Counted from the first letter of the stretch, positions 1-11,600 are shown. The stretch: DNA of 64,000 nucleotides from Petunia secreta (GCA_029990175.1 JARKIP010000033.1:1426001-1490000), one strand, 5' to 3'. The notes: a model not told the origin generated them from the letters alone. Numbers and translations: made by a program.

Positions 1-460
1 TAAATCTAGTATACATTTCAGAGATTGACTCTTCTTCTTTCATTTTAAAACTTTCATATTCAGCATAAAGAAGTGTACCCGTGGACCTTTTTACCTGACT
101 TGTTCCTTCGTGTGCAACTTGTAGAGCATCCCAAATCTCTTTTGCAGTGGCATACCCTATGATTCTAGTGCATTCGTCCGGACTAAGTCCACCAACAAGC
201 CACTTCCTAGCTTTTGCATTTTTTTCCCATTGCTTTATATCTTCAGCATTGCATTCATTCCTGGTTTTGGGAACATCGTTTCCCTCAGCGTCCTTCTTCA
301 TAGGGATCATGGGAGCTTCAGTTATTATATCCCACAATTCATAGTCCTCTGCTTGAAGGTGATCACGCATCCTTTCTTTCCACCATGAATAGTATTTCCC
401 ATTGAAATAAGGAGCTCTAACCATTGACTGACCCTCACTGTTCTCTCGTGATGTACTCAT
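1..460 (-). CDS. gag: Copia E gag, N-terminal part (partial)
   Basis: The N-terminal 153 codons of a copia Gag with a DUF4219/UBN2-type fold, open with no stop to the window edge. It starts at an ATG (458-460) just inside the primer site. Visible landmarks are the FNGKYYSWWKERMRDHL segment near residues 20-34, typical of the start of copia Gag, and an EIWDAL segment near residue 110. Gag is the structural protein of the virus-like particle that packages element RNA. It is nearly the same protein as the gag of element B at 4275, but lacks the frameshift seen there. The zinc knuckle would lie further left, so I cannot tell whether the gene is intact. Confidence 0.85.
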   Translation of the reverse strand, partial: MSTSRENSEGQSMVRAPYFNGKYYSWWKERMRDHLQAEDYELWDIITEAPMIPMKKDAEGNDVPKTRNECNAEDIKQWEKNAKARKWLVGGLSPDECTRIIGYATAKEIWDALQVAHEGTSQVKRSTGTLLYAEYESFKMKEEESISEMYTRF

Positions 461-495
461 CTAATCCTAGGTGTTAGCCTTTTCAAGGATAACCC

Positions 496-507
496 GCTCT
501 AATACCA
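496..507 (-). promoter_or_regulatory. Primer-binding site of copia E
   Basis: On the minus strand it reads TGGTATTAGAGC, two bases inside the LTR end. The usual copia primer site, complementary to initiator tRNA-Met, is TGGTATCAGAGC, so there is one C-to-T change. Element B at 4227 has the unchanged form. Confidence 0.8.
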
Positions 508-509
508 AT

Positions 510-1319
510 TGTTATTTCCCAGGATACACCACTTTACTATTTTAAGGACCAGTTCCTTATAATGTGTTCCTTTACTATACGATATGCGGAATTAAAACTG
601 TAAGTAATTGAACACCAGATATTAGCGTGGAAAAACCCCTTGACTCGGGATCAAAAAACCACGACCTACTTCTCAAGTAGGATTTCAACTTCACTATGTA
701 AAAAGACCCACTTGGTTACAAGACTCACTCTTACTAACCTAGGACTAACTCTAATCCTTTAATGATCTTTCTCACGATCAGTGAAGTTGTGTCAAGTCCC
801 GACTTGAACCAGAAAGTTTACAGCTCGATTATTGCTTACTACAGTTGAACTAAGACTTGAACTTTTACAAGATTTAATCTAAGGAACAGGTTCTAACTTA
901 GTTCTACTGTAGCTAACTATTTACACAAATAAGCTAATGACTCTTTTAAGCTTTTGCTCGATGCTCTTTGTATTTGTGCACACTTCTATGGCTGATATGC
1001 TCCACGTTTTATAGCTCCAGCAGCCAAGAAGTCTTGATCAATTAGAACTCCAAAGCTCCCTTGAGTTTGAGTCTTAATTGGATTCTTCTCTTTAGAATCC
1101 GGATCTTCTATCCTTTTTCCTTTGTTTATGCAATCTTTTCGTATCCGTTTAGACCTGCATAATTATCAAGATAAACATTAGGTTTAGGATAATTAATAAT
1201 ATCTCAACTTAAATGATTTTGCATGAATTATCTATTTAGTTGCAGTGATTCAAAGGAACAGGTCCTTTGAATCCGTTCCTCAGTCATCAGTCAAAACTCC
1301 AAGCTTATCCAAGGTAACA
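510..1319 (-). repeat. LTR of copia E (810 bp)
   Basis: On the minus strand it starts TGTTACC and ends ATAACA, next to the primer site. It aligns throughout with the 808-bp and 814-bp LTRs of element B. It carries near-palindromic motifs at 543-559 and 1252-1270 of the kind listed in the findings. There is no coding sequence. Confidence 0.88.
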
Positions 1320-2714
1320 AATTATTTTATAAAATTATTTTCTGTTATGTTTTGGTTATGAGTACAATTGGGATGATACAAAATACACGTTCAATTTTAA
1401 ATACCACAATCAAATTAGGAAGGCTTAACATCCTTGGTATGTTAATGTCCATTAGCCACTTTTGTCCAAAAGCGTCATCACATGACGCCTATCATGCATA
1501 TTACGTGCTTTGCATATGAAATTATTATCTCAACACTGACTTGTTATTTTATGTGTTGGTTTTACTCCCGCTCCCGAGGTTGACTTGTGCGTTTGTTTCA
1601 AAGCTTGTACGTTTTTAAACTTGTGCATAACATGCATACCTTCCGCCACCCCTGGCAACTTTCTAAAATCGTGCGTTGAAAACACGGTGGTTACAAACTC
1701 CTCTTCCTACAAAAATTCCTTTAAAGGGAATGACTTGGAATCTATTTGGTCCGAGACGTTCTGGCCCCCGAGTCGTCCGCTTGGGAGGATAATAAAATCC
1801 GGTCTAGGTAACTCCATTCCTTAGTAGCGGTGCTAGGAATCATGCACTATGACATATCATTAATCGACTTGTTCTCAAGTCCGATATGTCAACTTGTTCA
1901 AGCAATCCGAACGGGTTTATAACCCCCGAAGAGGCGTTAAAAGCCCAAATTGAATCAGAAATGATTGTTTATTCATACACGGTTGGCATTATTCTGTATT
2001 GAATGCCATTCAAAGGCGCAAAGGTTACCTAAGAGGCATTAAAAGCCCAAATTGAATCAGAAATATTTTTTTTTTCATAAATGGTCGCATTATTCTGTAT
2101 TCAATGCCATACAAAGGCACAAAAGTTATGTAAGAGGCGTTAAAAGCCCAAATTGAATCAGAAATGATTGTTTATTCATAAACAGTTGGCATTATTCTGT
2201 ATTCAATGCCATTCAAAGGCACGTAGGTAACCTAAGAGGCATCCAAAGCCCAATAAAATCAGAAATGATTTGTTCATAGACAATCAAAATTATTCTGTAT
2301 TCAATGCCATTCAACGGCACAAAGGTATCCTAAGAGGCATTAAAAACCTAAATTGAATCAGAAATGACTATTTAGTCCTAAAGGATTGGAATCATTCTGT
2401 ACTCAATGCTATTTAAAGGCTTAAATGGTAACTGTTTCGAAACAGAAACGATCACTCGATAGATGGGATGACACACAACACAAATTTATCCTGTAAGCAT
2501 TATATAAAGACTTGACGTCCTTGGCATGTCACAAGTCCATTAGCAATTTCCTTCTAAAGGGTTCTCAACTCACAACGGCACATCTCCTCATATCCTCTGC
2601 TGCATTATTTTCAAAAGCTTGTGCCGCACGTTGATCACTTTGCTCACAATAAAGCAAATCTAGGGCATTTTTCTTCTCCCTTTTCCTATCATCCTTTACC
2701 TTTTCCAAAAGATT
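1320..2714 (+). other. Leader (5' UTR) of element A
   Basis: Non-coding leader between the unseen 5' LTR and the ORF1 start codon at 2715. It contains five copies of a roughly 101-bp repeat (1931-2431) and a PuPy-rich stretch before the ATG. The open frame at 1585-1824 has a diverged counterpart in the D leader (57091-57345) but no recognisable domain, and the two frames do not conserve an ending, so I treat them as chance. Confidence 0.7.
1931..2431 (+). repeat. Tandem array, 5 x ~101 bp, in leader of A
   Basis: Units begin at about 1931, 2033, 2134, 2236 and 2334 with GAGGC(G/A)TT. Each holds an ATTGAATCAGAAATGATT arm and a CATTATTCTGTATTCAAT arm that are imperfect reverse complements about 17 bases apart, so each unit could fold into a stem-loop. 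Element D carries four units at 57550-57955. Confidence 0.9.
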
Positions 2715-3416
2715 ATGGCAACTAGAACATTTGACATGGTTGTTGAAACCCCTCAGTTGGTTAGAGATTGGTGGAAAAACCTAAGCATAGATCAACAAGA
2801 CCGAGTTAAAGTGGCGTTAGGAAACATACAACCCATCCCATTCAAAATGCCTGATAGGATGTCACCCTACCTTGACTAAACCAAAACCTGTGCCTATCAC
2901 TTTAGAGGACCTGGTCATGATACCGAAAAGTTCTACACCCTGAGAGATAAAATACAAGAGCTGATCGATTAAAAGGTGATCCACTTGAAAACCCCAAATA
3001 TTCACAATAACCCTTTGCCTAACTATGGGGATAATAGGGTGAATTTGATCAAGCTGGATGAGGAATGAAACCTAGAAGGGACCATTGTCAAGGAAAAGGA
3101 GGCTGCACCAGCACCTGCTTCTATTTCCCAAGCGGCTAAAGCACCAGAGCCCAATGAAGTAGTGATGGCTTCAAAATTCTACGTTGACGTAGTCCCTCCC
3201 TATGATAACAAAGTAGTGCCATGGGATTATGAAGTGCAGAAGAAGGGTAAATCGACAGTTGAGACCGTTGCTGCACAAGGAATGACTAGAAGTGGGAGGA
3301 TCTGTACTCCCGAGCATCTTGTTCAAGGTAGACGAGGCACCAGCGAGGAGGAGTCCGAGGAACTGTGGAAGAAAGTTCAAGCAAAAGAATACTCTGTGGT
3401 TGAACATTTGGGCAAG
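2715..3416 (+). pseudogene. Element A ORF1 start fused to gag-pro remnant
   Basis: Opens with ATG at 2715 and reads about 40 codons of the Ogre-type ORF1 N-terminus, as in D at 58264. At about 2835 it joins gag-pro sequence containing a zinc-knuckle remnant, with FRGPGHDTE near 2905-2935 similar to the gag of element C. In-frame stops follow near 2878, 2970 and 3066. The stretch 3162-3411 is open and matches the region just before protease in C (MTRSGR and YSVVE motifs). The frame runs into the copia B insertion and continues at 34085. It is a deletion derivative, not a working polyprotein. Confidence 0.75.
3412..3416. repeat. Target-site duplication of element B (left copy)
   Basis: GCAAG directly before the 5' LTR. 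The identical GCAAG at 34080-34084 directly follows the 3' LTR. A 5-bp duplication is typical of LTR-retrotransposon integration. Confidence 0.95.
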
Positions 3417-4224
3417 TGTTAGCTTCGATAAGCTTGAAGTTTTGACTGATGACTAAGGAACAGATCCAAGGACGTGTTCCTTTGAATCACTGCAGCTGAA
3501 TAAATAATCATACAAAATCATTTAAGCTGGAATATTAATTATTATCATAAGTCTAATGTTTATCTTGATAATTATGCAGGGCTACATGAGATATGAAAAG
3601 ATTGCATAAGATTGGATAAGGGCTAAAGGATTTCGGGTAACCAAGGAAAGAGTTCAATTAGGACTCAAACAATTGGAAGCTTTGGAGATCTAATTGCTCA
3701 AGACTTCTTAGATTTGGAAGATATAAGGACAGGATTATTTCAGCTGTTGAATCGTGCACAAATACAGAGAGAATCGAGCTATAGCATTGAAAGAGTCTTT
3801 ATCTTATTTGTGTAATCATTAAGCTACAAGGAACTAAGTAAAGAACCTGTTCCTTAGATTGAGTCTTGTCAAAGTTCAGTCTTAGTTCATCTATAGTAGA
3901 TACTATCGAGTTGTATCATTTGAATTCAAGTCGGGTACTTGGAGTAACTTCACTGATTATGAAAGGGGTCGCTATAGGATTAGAGTTAGTCCTAGGTTAG
4001 TAAGAAGGTAGTCTTGTAACCAAGTGAGTCTTTCATATAGTGAAGTTGAAATCCTACTTGGAAAAATAGGTCGTGGTTTTTTTATCCCTAGTTAACAGGG
4101 CTTTTTCACGCTAACATCAAGTGTTCATTTACTTACAGTTTTAATTCCGCATACAATAAAGTAAAGGAACACATTGAAGAAACTGGTCCTTAAAATAGTA
4201 AGTGGTGTGTCTTGGGAAATAACA
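3417..4224 (+). repeat. 5' LTR of copia B (808 bp)
   Basis: Starts TGTTAGC and ends AATAACA, directly before the primer site. It pairs with the 3' LTR at 33266-34079. A hand comparison of the first 265 bases shows about 17 mismatches, so the insertion is not recent. GGAAC-type near-palindromes occur at 3455, 3841 and 4181. No TATA box could be assigned with confidence. Confidence 0.95.
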
Positions 4225-4226
4225 AT

Positions 4227-4238
4227 TGGTATCAGAGC
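4227..4238 (+). promoter_or_regulatory. Primer-binding site of copia B
   Basis: TGGTATCAGAGC, two bases after the LTR, is the canonical copia site complementary to the 3' end of initiator tRNA-Met, where minus-strand DNA synthesis is primed. Confidence 0.93.
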
Positions 4239-4274
4239 AGGTTATCCTTAAAAAGGCTAACACCTAGGATTAGA

Positions 4275-6055
4275 ATGAGTACATTACAAGAGAATGGTGA
4301 GGGTGGGTCTACTATTAGGGCTCCTTTGTTCAATGGAAAGTACTACTCATTGTGGAAGGAAAGGATGAGAGATCATCTTCAAGCCCGAGGGCTATGAGCT
4401 GTGGGACATAGTTATGGAAGGTGCCATGATTCCAATGAAGAAAGATGTTGAGGGAAATGATGTTCCCAAAACCAGAAGGGAATGCAATGCTGAAGACTTA
4501 AGGCAATGGGAGAATAATGCCAAAGCAAGGAAGTGGCTTGTCTATGGACTTAGTCCTGATGAGTGCACTAGAATTAGAGGGTATACCACTGCAAAGGAAA
4601 TTTGGGATGCTCTACAGGTTGCTAATGAAGGGACAAGTCAGGTTAAAAGATCTAGAGGTACACTTCTTTTTACTGAATATGAAAGTTTTAAAATGAAAGA
4701 AGGAGAATCAATTTCTGAAATGCACACTAGGTTTAATGCTATTTCATGTAAACTTATCTCTTTGGGAAGGGTTTTAACTATTAATGATAGAGCTGAAAAA
4801 ATTCTAACTAGAGTTCTTCCAGACTCTTGGGAGATTAAGGCTTGTGCCATCATAAAATGCAAAGATCTTACCACCTTATCCTTACATGAGCTTATAGGTA
4901 ACCAGTTATACCTGAACCTAACCTAGCTTTAACTGCTGCTGATAAGCCTGTTGATGATAAAGAGCTGGTCCTTATAGCTAAGAGTGTCCAAAGATACTTG
5001 AATAAGAAAAAAGGGGCTAGTGGACAAGGTAGGTCTTCTAACATGAAACAGGCTGGAGAATGCTTCAAGTGTGGAAGCATGAAGCACTACATCAGCAAAT
5101 GTCCAGTTATAGAAGGAGAATGGAGAAAGAGATATGTTGAGGAAAGAAGAGAAGAAAGGCTAGGGAACATGTCCGGAAGAAAAGTGGAAATCTCAAAGCA
5201 ATGGTTACTGGCTGGCAAGATAGTGAAGAGAACAATCTGATGATGATCTGGATAATGATCTTGCTCTAATGCCTCTTGAAGACTTAGATAATGAAAAGGA
5301 TGCTGAGGTATTTGTTTCTAAACTTAAAGAAGATGTGAAAAACATGCCTAGAGAGAGATTAGTTAAGGTATTTCATACTGCGCTAAATGAGATTAAATCT
5401 CTAAGGGATGGTAAAAATCAACTGCATAATGAAATTAAAAGCTTAGGGACAGAATATAAAAAGGCAGTAATTAAAAATGACTCTTTGAAATGGAAAATTA
5501 GCATGCTAGAGGAACAGGTCCTCACACTTGAATCAACTGTCCAAGAACTAGAAAATGAGAAATTAAAAGTTAAAACAATTGAAAATGGTATTGCTAATTC
5601 TCATCAGATCATTGCTGAAGAGAAATTGAGAGTCACAGTTGATGAACTGTGCAAGAAAGATGAAAAGATAAGATCTTTGGAAGAGGACTTAGTTAAAACA
5701 AAAATGCAGTTAGGAAAAACTGTAAAATAGAACAAGTCCTCTGAAGCACTAGAATGGTTACAGAAAAATCATAGTAGTAATAGGAAGGGTATTCGATTCA
5801 GTTATCACCCAAATGGGATCCAAAGAGTATCTAATACTCCCTGAAAATTGGTTATGCACTCATTGTGGGAACACTGGTCACTTGAAAAGAAATTGCCAAT
5901 CTTTGGAAATGGCTACACAAAGGAACAGGTCCTATAAACCAAGTCAAAACTCTATGACAAAGAAAACTGTTCACACAAAGAAATCATTACCATTCTGGGC
6001 TAAGAGAGATCTGATTCACCCTTTTTCTCAAGGAAAGGAACCCAAACTAGTTTAG
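4275..6055 (+). pseudogene. gag: Copia B gag, with coiled coil and two zinc knuckles
   Basis: Begins at ATG 4275. The N-terminal DUF4219/UBN2-type domain (4275-4920) is followed by a CCHC knuckle, CFKCGSMKHYISKC, at about 5061-5102. A long heptad-rich coiled coil follows at 5269-5727, then a second CCHC knuckle, CTHCGNTGHLKRNC, at about 5855-5896. Gag builds the virus-like particle and the knuckles bind RNA. The gene is broken: a one-base insertion near 4386 shifts the frame, another shift lies near 4905-4925, stops occur around 5240-5260, and a further shift lies near 5800. The start agrees with the open copy in element E. Protease follows directly, as in a Gag-Pol polyprotein. Confidence 0.88.
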
Positions 6056-6272
6056 ATTCTTAAAATTAATCACTAGTTTTCTTTTGCAGGCTAGAGTGAA
6101 GGATAGGAACCACAAATGGTACATGCACAATGGTTGCTCAAAGCATATGACAGGACATAAGGAACTGTTTCTTTCACTCTGAGCCTTTCAAGGAGGAAGT
6201 ATTTCCTTCCGTAATGGTAAGAAAGGGGAAATTATTGGCACTGGAAAGGTAGGTAGAACTGATTCACATAGT
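6056..6272 (+). pseudogene. pol: Copia B protease remnant
   Basis: The copia aspartic protease region between gag and the pre-integrase domain. At about 6115-6160 the frame reads WYMHNGCSKHMTG, where the family has an Asp-Ser-Gly active-site triplet. Here the catalytic Asp is His and the Ser is Asn. A stop (TGA) follows near 6181. The AFQGGSISF segment that leads into the pre-integrase domain is recognisable. Without the aspartate the protease cannot cleave the polyprotein. Confidence 0.8.
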
Positions 6273-7399
6273 ATGGACAATGTGTTTCGAGTAGATGGGT
6301 TGAATCATTGCTTATTGCGTATATCTCAATTGTGTGACAAAGGTAATAATGTTAATTTTTCATCTACTGGGTGCACTGTGACTAACCAAACTTCTGGAGA
6401 GATTATTTTGCAGGGAAATAGACATGGAAATATCTACAAGGTAGATCTTTTGACACTCTCTGATGGAAGCATGAGTTGTCTAAGTGTAGTGCAAAATGAT
6501 CCCCTCCTATTGCACAAAAGACTTGGCCATGCCAGTCTTTCTCAATTGAACAAGCTTGTTTCCAAGGACTTAGTGATAGGTCTTCCTAACATAAAATTCA
6601 AGGATGAAAAGGTATGTGAAGCTTGTGCCAGGGGGAAGCACGTAAAATGTTCCTTCAAACCAAAGAAACAGGTAAGTACTACCAAACCTTTGGAACTGGT
6701 CCATATAGATCTTTGTGGACAAATGAAACAATGAGCCGTGGAGGTAAGAAGTATGTTATGGTATTAGTTGATTATTATTATAGATTTAAATGGACTATAT
6801 TTCTTGCATCTAAGGAAGAAGCTTTTAATGGATTTTCAATTTTTGCTAAGAAAGCTCAAAGGACTCTAGATAGTCACATTGTTGCCATTAGGTCAGATCA
6901 TGGAACTGAATTTGAAAATCACATGTTTTTCAATTTTTGTAATGAAAATGGCATTAATCACAATTTCTCCTCACCTAGAACTCTACAACAAAATGGAGTA
7001 GTTGAAAGGAAAAATAGGACCTTAGAGGAAATGGCTAGGACTATGCTAATATCTGGTAATCTTCCACAAAGCTTTTGGGCTTAGGCTATTACAACTACAT
7101 GCTATATAATCAATAGATGTATGACAAGACCACTGATAGAGAAGACACCATGCGAGTTGCTTCAAGGAAGAAAACCAAATATTTCTCACCTTAGGGCCTT
7201 TGGTTGCAAATGTTTCATACATAATAATGGGAAGGATGCCTTAGGAAAATTTGATCCTAGAAGTGATGAGGGAATCTTTGTTGGTTATTCTTCAAATAGT
7301 AAATCTTATAGAGTCTTTAACAAGAAAACATTGAAAATTGAAGAAAGCATGCATGTCAAATTTGATGAAACTGACAGTTTGACTCAAGAACAGGTATAG
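6273..7399 (+). pseudogene. pol: Copia B pre-integrase and integrase
   Basis: Holds the GAG-pre-integrase domain with the HHCC zinc-binding pattern (LLHKRLGHASLSQLNKL near 6510, then VCEACARGKH near 6615). The integrase core follows with its three acidic residues: HIDLCG near 6702, IRSDHGTEFEN near 6889 and VVERKNR near 7000. The C-terminal part is at 7121-7399 (FGCKCFIHN, FVGYS). Integrase inserts the DNA copy into the genome. A frameshift at about 6730 separates the zinc domain from the core, and a TAG near 7082 interrupts the core-to-tail junction, so it is inactive although the catalytic triad is kept. Confidence 0.9.
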
Positions 7400-7664
7400 G
7401 AAGATGAAGACATTGGAATGCTGAAACATGGTGAAACTGATCCTCAACAAATGCTGACATTGGATAGGAATACTGTATGTAGTGAATTGCAAGGAACTAT
7501 TCCTCAGGACAGAACTGAGAAGAGCAGCATAGAAACATGGGGGAACAAATGATGAATCCACCTCACAAACTGGCAGTGCTACTGCCTCAGGAACTGTTCC
7601 TCCGCAAGGGAATTCTGAAAATGGTCTGATACTCAAGCCTTACAAGTATCAAGGTTCACATCCT
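7400..7664 (+). other. Degenerate linker between integrase and RT of B
   Basis: The poorly conserved hinge of copia pol. Stops occur in the pol frame near 7398 and 7550. It holds two near-perfect palindromes, at 7491-7505 and 7589-7601. No domain is recognisable. Confidence 0.6.
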
Positions 7665-8642
7665 ATGGATCAGATAATCTTAGACAAGGCTGCTGGAATA
7701 CAAACTAGATCAGCAGTTAAAAATCACAATTTGTGTGCCTTTAGTGCCTTCTTATCTCTTGTTGAACCCAAAAATGTGAAAGAGGAACTGAAGGATGCAG
7801 ATTGGATCAATTCTATACAGAAGGAGTTGAATCAACTCCAAAGAAGTCAAGTTTGGCATCTGGAACCCAAGCCAAGGAACAGGTCCATTATAGGAACAAA
7901 ATGGGTTTTCAGGAACAAACTTGATGAGGAAGGGATTGACTATGATAAGACTTTTGCTCCAGTTGCAAGATTGGAAGCAATAAGAATTCTTATAGCCTTT
8001 GCTACATACATGGAATTTACTCTACATCAAATGGATTTTAAGAGTGAATTTCTGAATGGTTACTTAAAGGAAGAAGTCTATGTCAAGCAACCTTCAGGTT
8101 TTGAGAATGAACAGTTCCCTGAAAATGTGTATAAGTTAGACAAGGCCTTGTATGGACTCAAGCAGGCACCAAGAGCTTGGCATGAACATCTATCGATATT
8201 CTTACTTCAGCATGGATATAAAAGAGGTAAAATTGATAGCACACTGTTTTTGAAAGAAAAAGGTAAGCATCTCTTAATTGTTCAAATTTATATAGATGAT
8301 ATAATTTTTGGTGCTACTTGTGAAAATATAAGTAAGGAATTTGCAAATTTGATGGGGAGTGAGTTTGAAATGAGCATGATGGGTGAACTCAATTTCTTTT
8401 TGGGTTTATAAATTAAGAAAACCTCAAATGGAACTATGATCTATCAACAAAAATATGTTCAGGAGTTACTTAAAAGGTTTGACATGGATAATGCTAAGGA
8501 AATTGATACACCTATAGCAATTGCCACAAAATTGGATCTTGATGAACATAGAATTTCAGTTGATCAAAAATTGTATAGGGGCATGATTGGTTCCTTACTT
8601 TGCTTAACTGCTAGTAGACCTGACATTCTGTTTAGTGTCGGT
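7665..8642 (+). pseudogene. pol: Copia B reverse transcriptase (split by Ogre C)
   Basis: RVT_2-type reverse transcriptase. Landmarks: WHLEPKPRNRSIIGTKWVF near 7854-7908, FAPVARLEAIR near 7953, LYGLKQAPRAWHE near 8148, and the catalytic YIDDIIFG near 8290-8313. After KLDEEG a block of about 20 codons that the family has between the finger motif and DYDKTFAPVA is missing without loss of frame. A TAA near 8409 is an in-frame stop. The reading frame reaches SRPDILFSVG and is cut at 8642 by element C; RNase H continues at 30176. Confidence 0.92.
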
Positions 8643-11600
8643 TGTCACACCCCTTTTTTCCGCGCGCCCGCTTGTGGAAGGGCGTTTCGGATTTAGGAAG
8701 CACTTATGGGATTTTTATGATTATTTGGCGTTATCCCGAGTTAGGGTTCCCATTTAAGGAAGTGACGGTGTTTAAATGTACGAATTGTGTATTTTTTAAT
8801 TCGGAGTCACCATTTGACAAGTTTAAGGTGTGCCAAGTCACCCAAAGAGGTACCTTGGAACACCTATGACTCATTAGTGGTCTGCATCAGAGTTCCAGGT
8901 AAGGATCTCGGTTGACTCTAGGGAAGGGATTAGGCACCCTCGAGTCCTGTGCTAAGCACAATTGCTTTATTGATGCATTCCGGCTATATGGAATATTTAT
9001 TGTACCTGCCTTTATTTATTTCCTTTGTTACGCTTTGATTTATTATTTTTATTTTTTATTGTATTTTTATTTCAGTAACTCGGCCGAATATTTTCGCGCA
9101 GGCACTTCACCCGTTCGAAACCTTATCAACCTTCATTTGAGTCTCCATTTGATTTTCATTGAGCTCGGATTTTGATTCCAGCTTGATTATGGGGTTAAAT
9201 AAATTATCTGACACTTCGCTATTTATTCAATTCGCTTATTCAGTATTTACGAAGTATAATTTATTTAAACCGGATATGGTCGCGCAGGCACTTCACCCGT
9301 CCGAGATCATCCGACTTAAATAAACTATACTTGGATCAATTAATTATATCCCTTAGCTTACTCATTTATCCTTCACCTAAGTTTTGATTTTTGTTCATCA
9401 TAACTCGAAAGAGATTACTAAATTTACATTTGAACACTATTGGGGCCTTAAGGTTAAAGGACTGAAGTTAAATGACCTAGCTTTGCAAAATTTCAGCCCA
9501 TTTATAACAACTTGCGCGTCAGTTTATTTCCCTGAAGAGGATTACACCAGATGTCCTATTTTGTCTACTTGTTTCAACGTTTGTCCACATTAGAGATCCT
9601 ATTGTTATTTTTAGCCCATAAACTTATAAAGGCGTTACTGTATATTTATTATGCTCCCCTCAGTGTTTGATATACAGCCCTTTATCTTTTCAGTTTTTAA
9701 AGATTAAAAGTCTTGCTAAACAAATGTGGATTTAGATTGAGATGATCAAATTTGCAACTGGGCTGGATTATTTCTGTAAACAAAAATTTCTTTCTTTACA
9801 ACCCCTGACGTTATGGTTATACAGATTGCATAAACAGTCCCTTTTTTATGTTGAGTTTCAGATCTGGCCCTCTTTAACAAATTTAGATAAAGGTAACGTT
9901 ACTGTGTCCTTTCCAAAACAAATGGTTTGGATTAGGCAGCCCCCTTTTGATGTTAGCCTCAGATCTGACCCTTTTGACAAAATTTTGGTATTACTTTTCA
10001 GATTTTACTTCAAATCTGCCCTAATGGTTACAATGGGATTGTTATCAAGGAATGTAACATACAATTAATATTTAACAAAGCATCTAAATATATTCATGGA
10101 TAGTAATAATATGATACATAAATAGGCTCTAAGTAAATCATTTCATATATGCTTGAAACATGGTCATAAACTAAATACATACTAGATCTGAGGAATACCT
10201 AATAGCAAAATGGAGCTCCAACTAGCAAAATGGACCAGCAACTACAGCCACACCTGGGAACGACCAGCAACAAACCTCAAACCAACTTAAACTTCAGCTA
10301 TCAACCAGAACCAGACATCTTTCTTTTATGAGAGAGTAAATGCTCTTTTTTATAGGAAGAGGGATAGGTGAGAACCTGTTGGACAGCTCAAGGCTCCAAC
10401 CCCAAAGCAAATTTGCTTTTTCCAGAGAAGATCAACAGGCATGCTTATGCCATAAATGCAAAGTTTGACCTTTTGCTCGAAATGGAGGGACTAGCAGGGA
10501 GGAGTGTTTTCCCATGCCAATATTTTGCCACATTGAGCTATACATCATATCTTCCTTATTTATGAGGCTGATTCCCTTGAAATTCAAAGGACCATGGACT
10601 CCAAATTCAAATTAACTCATTTCCCTATTTTCAGATTTTACTTTCAAACTGCAGGGCTTGAAATCCGACCCCCAACTTCTCAAATTAACCATTCAAACCC
10701 ATCAGATCCACTACTTAACATCAGAACTCAAAGCTAAGCTTAAGACACAGCTCAAATGACCCTATTGTGACTTAAAACTTGACATAAACACACCAAGACA
10801 GGGCAGGATACTTATCACCTCCAAACTTTCATGCTAGATCATACACAAATAGCCAAGTTACCTGATTAACTATCAGGATACCAACAAGAACATATGAGCT
10901 AAAAGAAAGCACCCTACAAAGTTGAACTAAACTTTCCGCATAAACTAGACAAAGTGGCACAAATATATACCATCAAAGAAATTTAATCCATGGACAATGA
11001 GGAAATATAGACCTGATGCCCTAGCAAACAAGAATGAATCCCCACAAGCTTACAAACTGAGATTCAATAACCAGTTAACATGTTAAAGTCAAGCCATAAA
11101 TTCACTTAAATGAACGAAACTACAAAGACAGATCCATTCCAAGCTGATACTAAACTAATAATGAGATTCACATTCAAAAGAAGCAAACATATTCTCTGGT
11201 GCTGCTTTGGACAGGATCTATAGCTATTTCCTTCTAGTTAACAAAATAACTGAGCTTACTCATCCATAACAAAACACAGCAATGCCAAGCTTTATCAGAA
11301 CAAAATCTTCCTAACTACAAGCTAATCAACAAACTGAAGCAAGAAAACGGTGCTTACTGCCCTGCCACTACCTATTGCTACACCACCGTCGAGCTAATTG
11401 CTTTGACACGTACAAATCCCACATACGTACTGCCCAAGCAGCATCACAATGCCATCGACATTGCAGTTTTAATACCCCATTGATTAACCCATCCGCTCCC
11501 TCGAGACAAACCAATTGACACAGCATCGGATCAATTGAACAAACCAATAAGATTATGTTTTTATCACAAAATGAAACAGGAAGCAATAACACCCACTCTA

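Larger units (their letters stand above)
1..1319 (-). mobile_element. Copia element E, 5' part (cut by window edge)
   Basis: Read on the minus strand, this is the 5' end of a Ty1/copia LTR retrotransposon: LTR (1319 to 510), primer site (507 to 496), then gag running off the left edge. The LTR matches those of element B (3417-4224 and 33266-34079) along its whole length, so E and B belong to one family. It is inserted in the leader of element A: the sequence from 1320 on matches the leader of element D from about 56875 on. Its other end and target duplication are outside the window. Confidence 0.9.
1320..3416 (+). mobile_element. Tat/Ogre-like element A, left segment
   Basis: Leader, ORF1 start and gag-pro remnant of a Ty3/gypsy element of the Tat/Ogre type on the plus strand. 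From about 1323 to 2835 it parallels 56875-58350 of element D, including the tandem leader repeats and the start of ORF1. After 2835 it jumps to gag-pro sequence, so ORF1 and most of gag are deleted. It stops at the GCAAG duplication where element B is inserted and resumes at 34085. Its 5' LTR must lie left of the window because E sits in its leader. Confidence 0.8.

Noticed and set aside
4227..4238. tRNA-like sequence
   Set aside because: Only the 3' end complement of initiator tRNA-Met is present, as a primer site; no cloverleaf.
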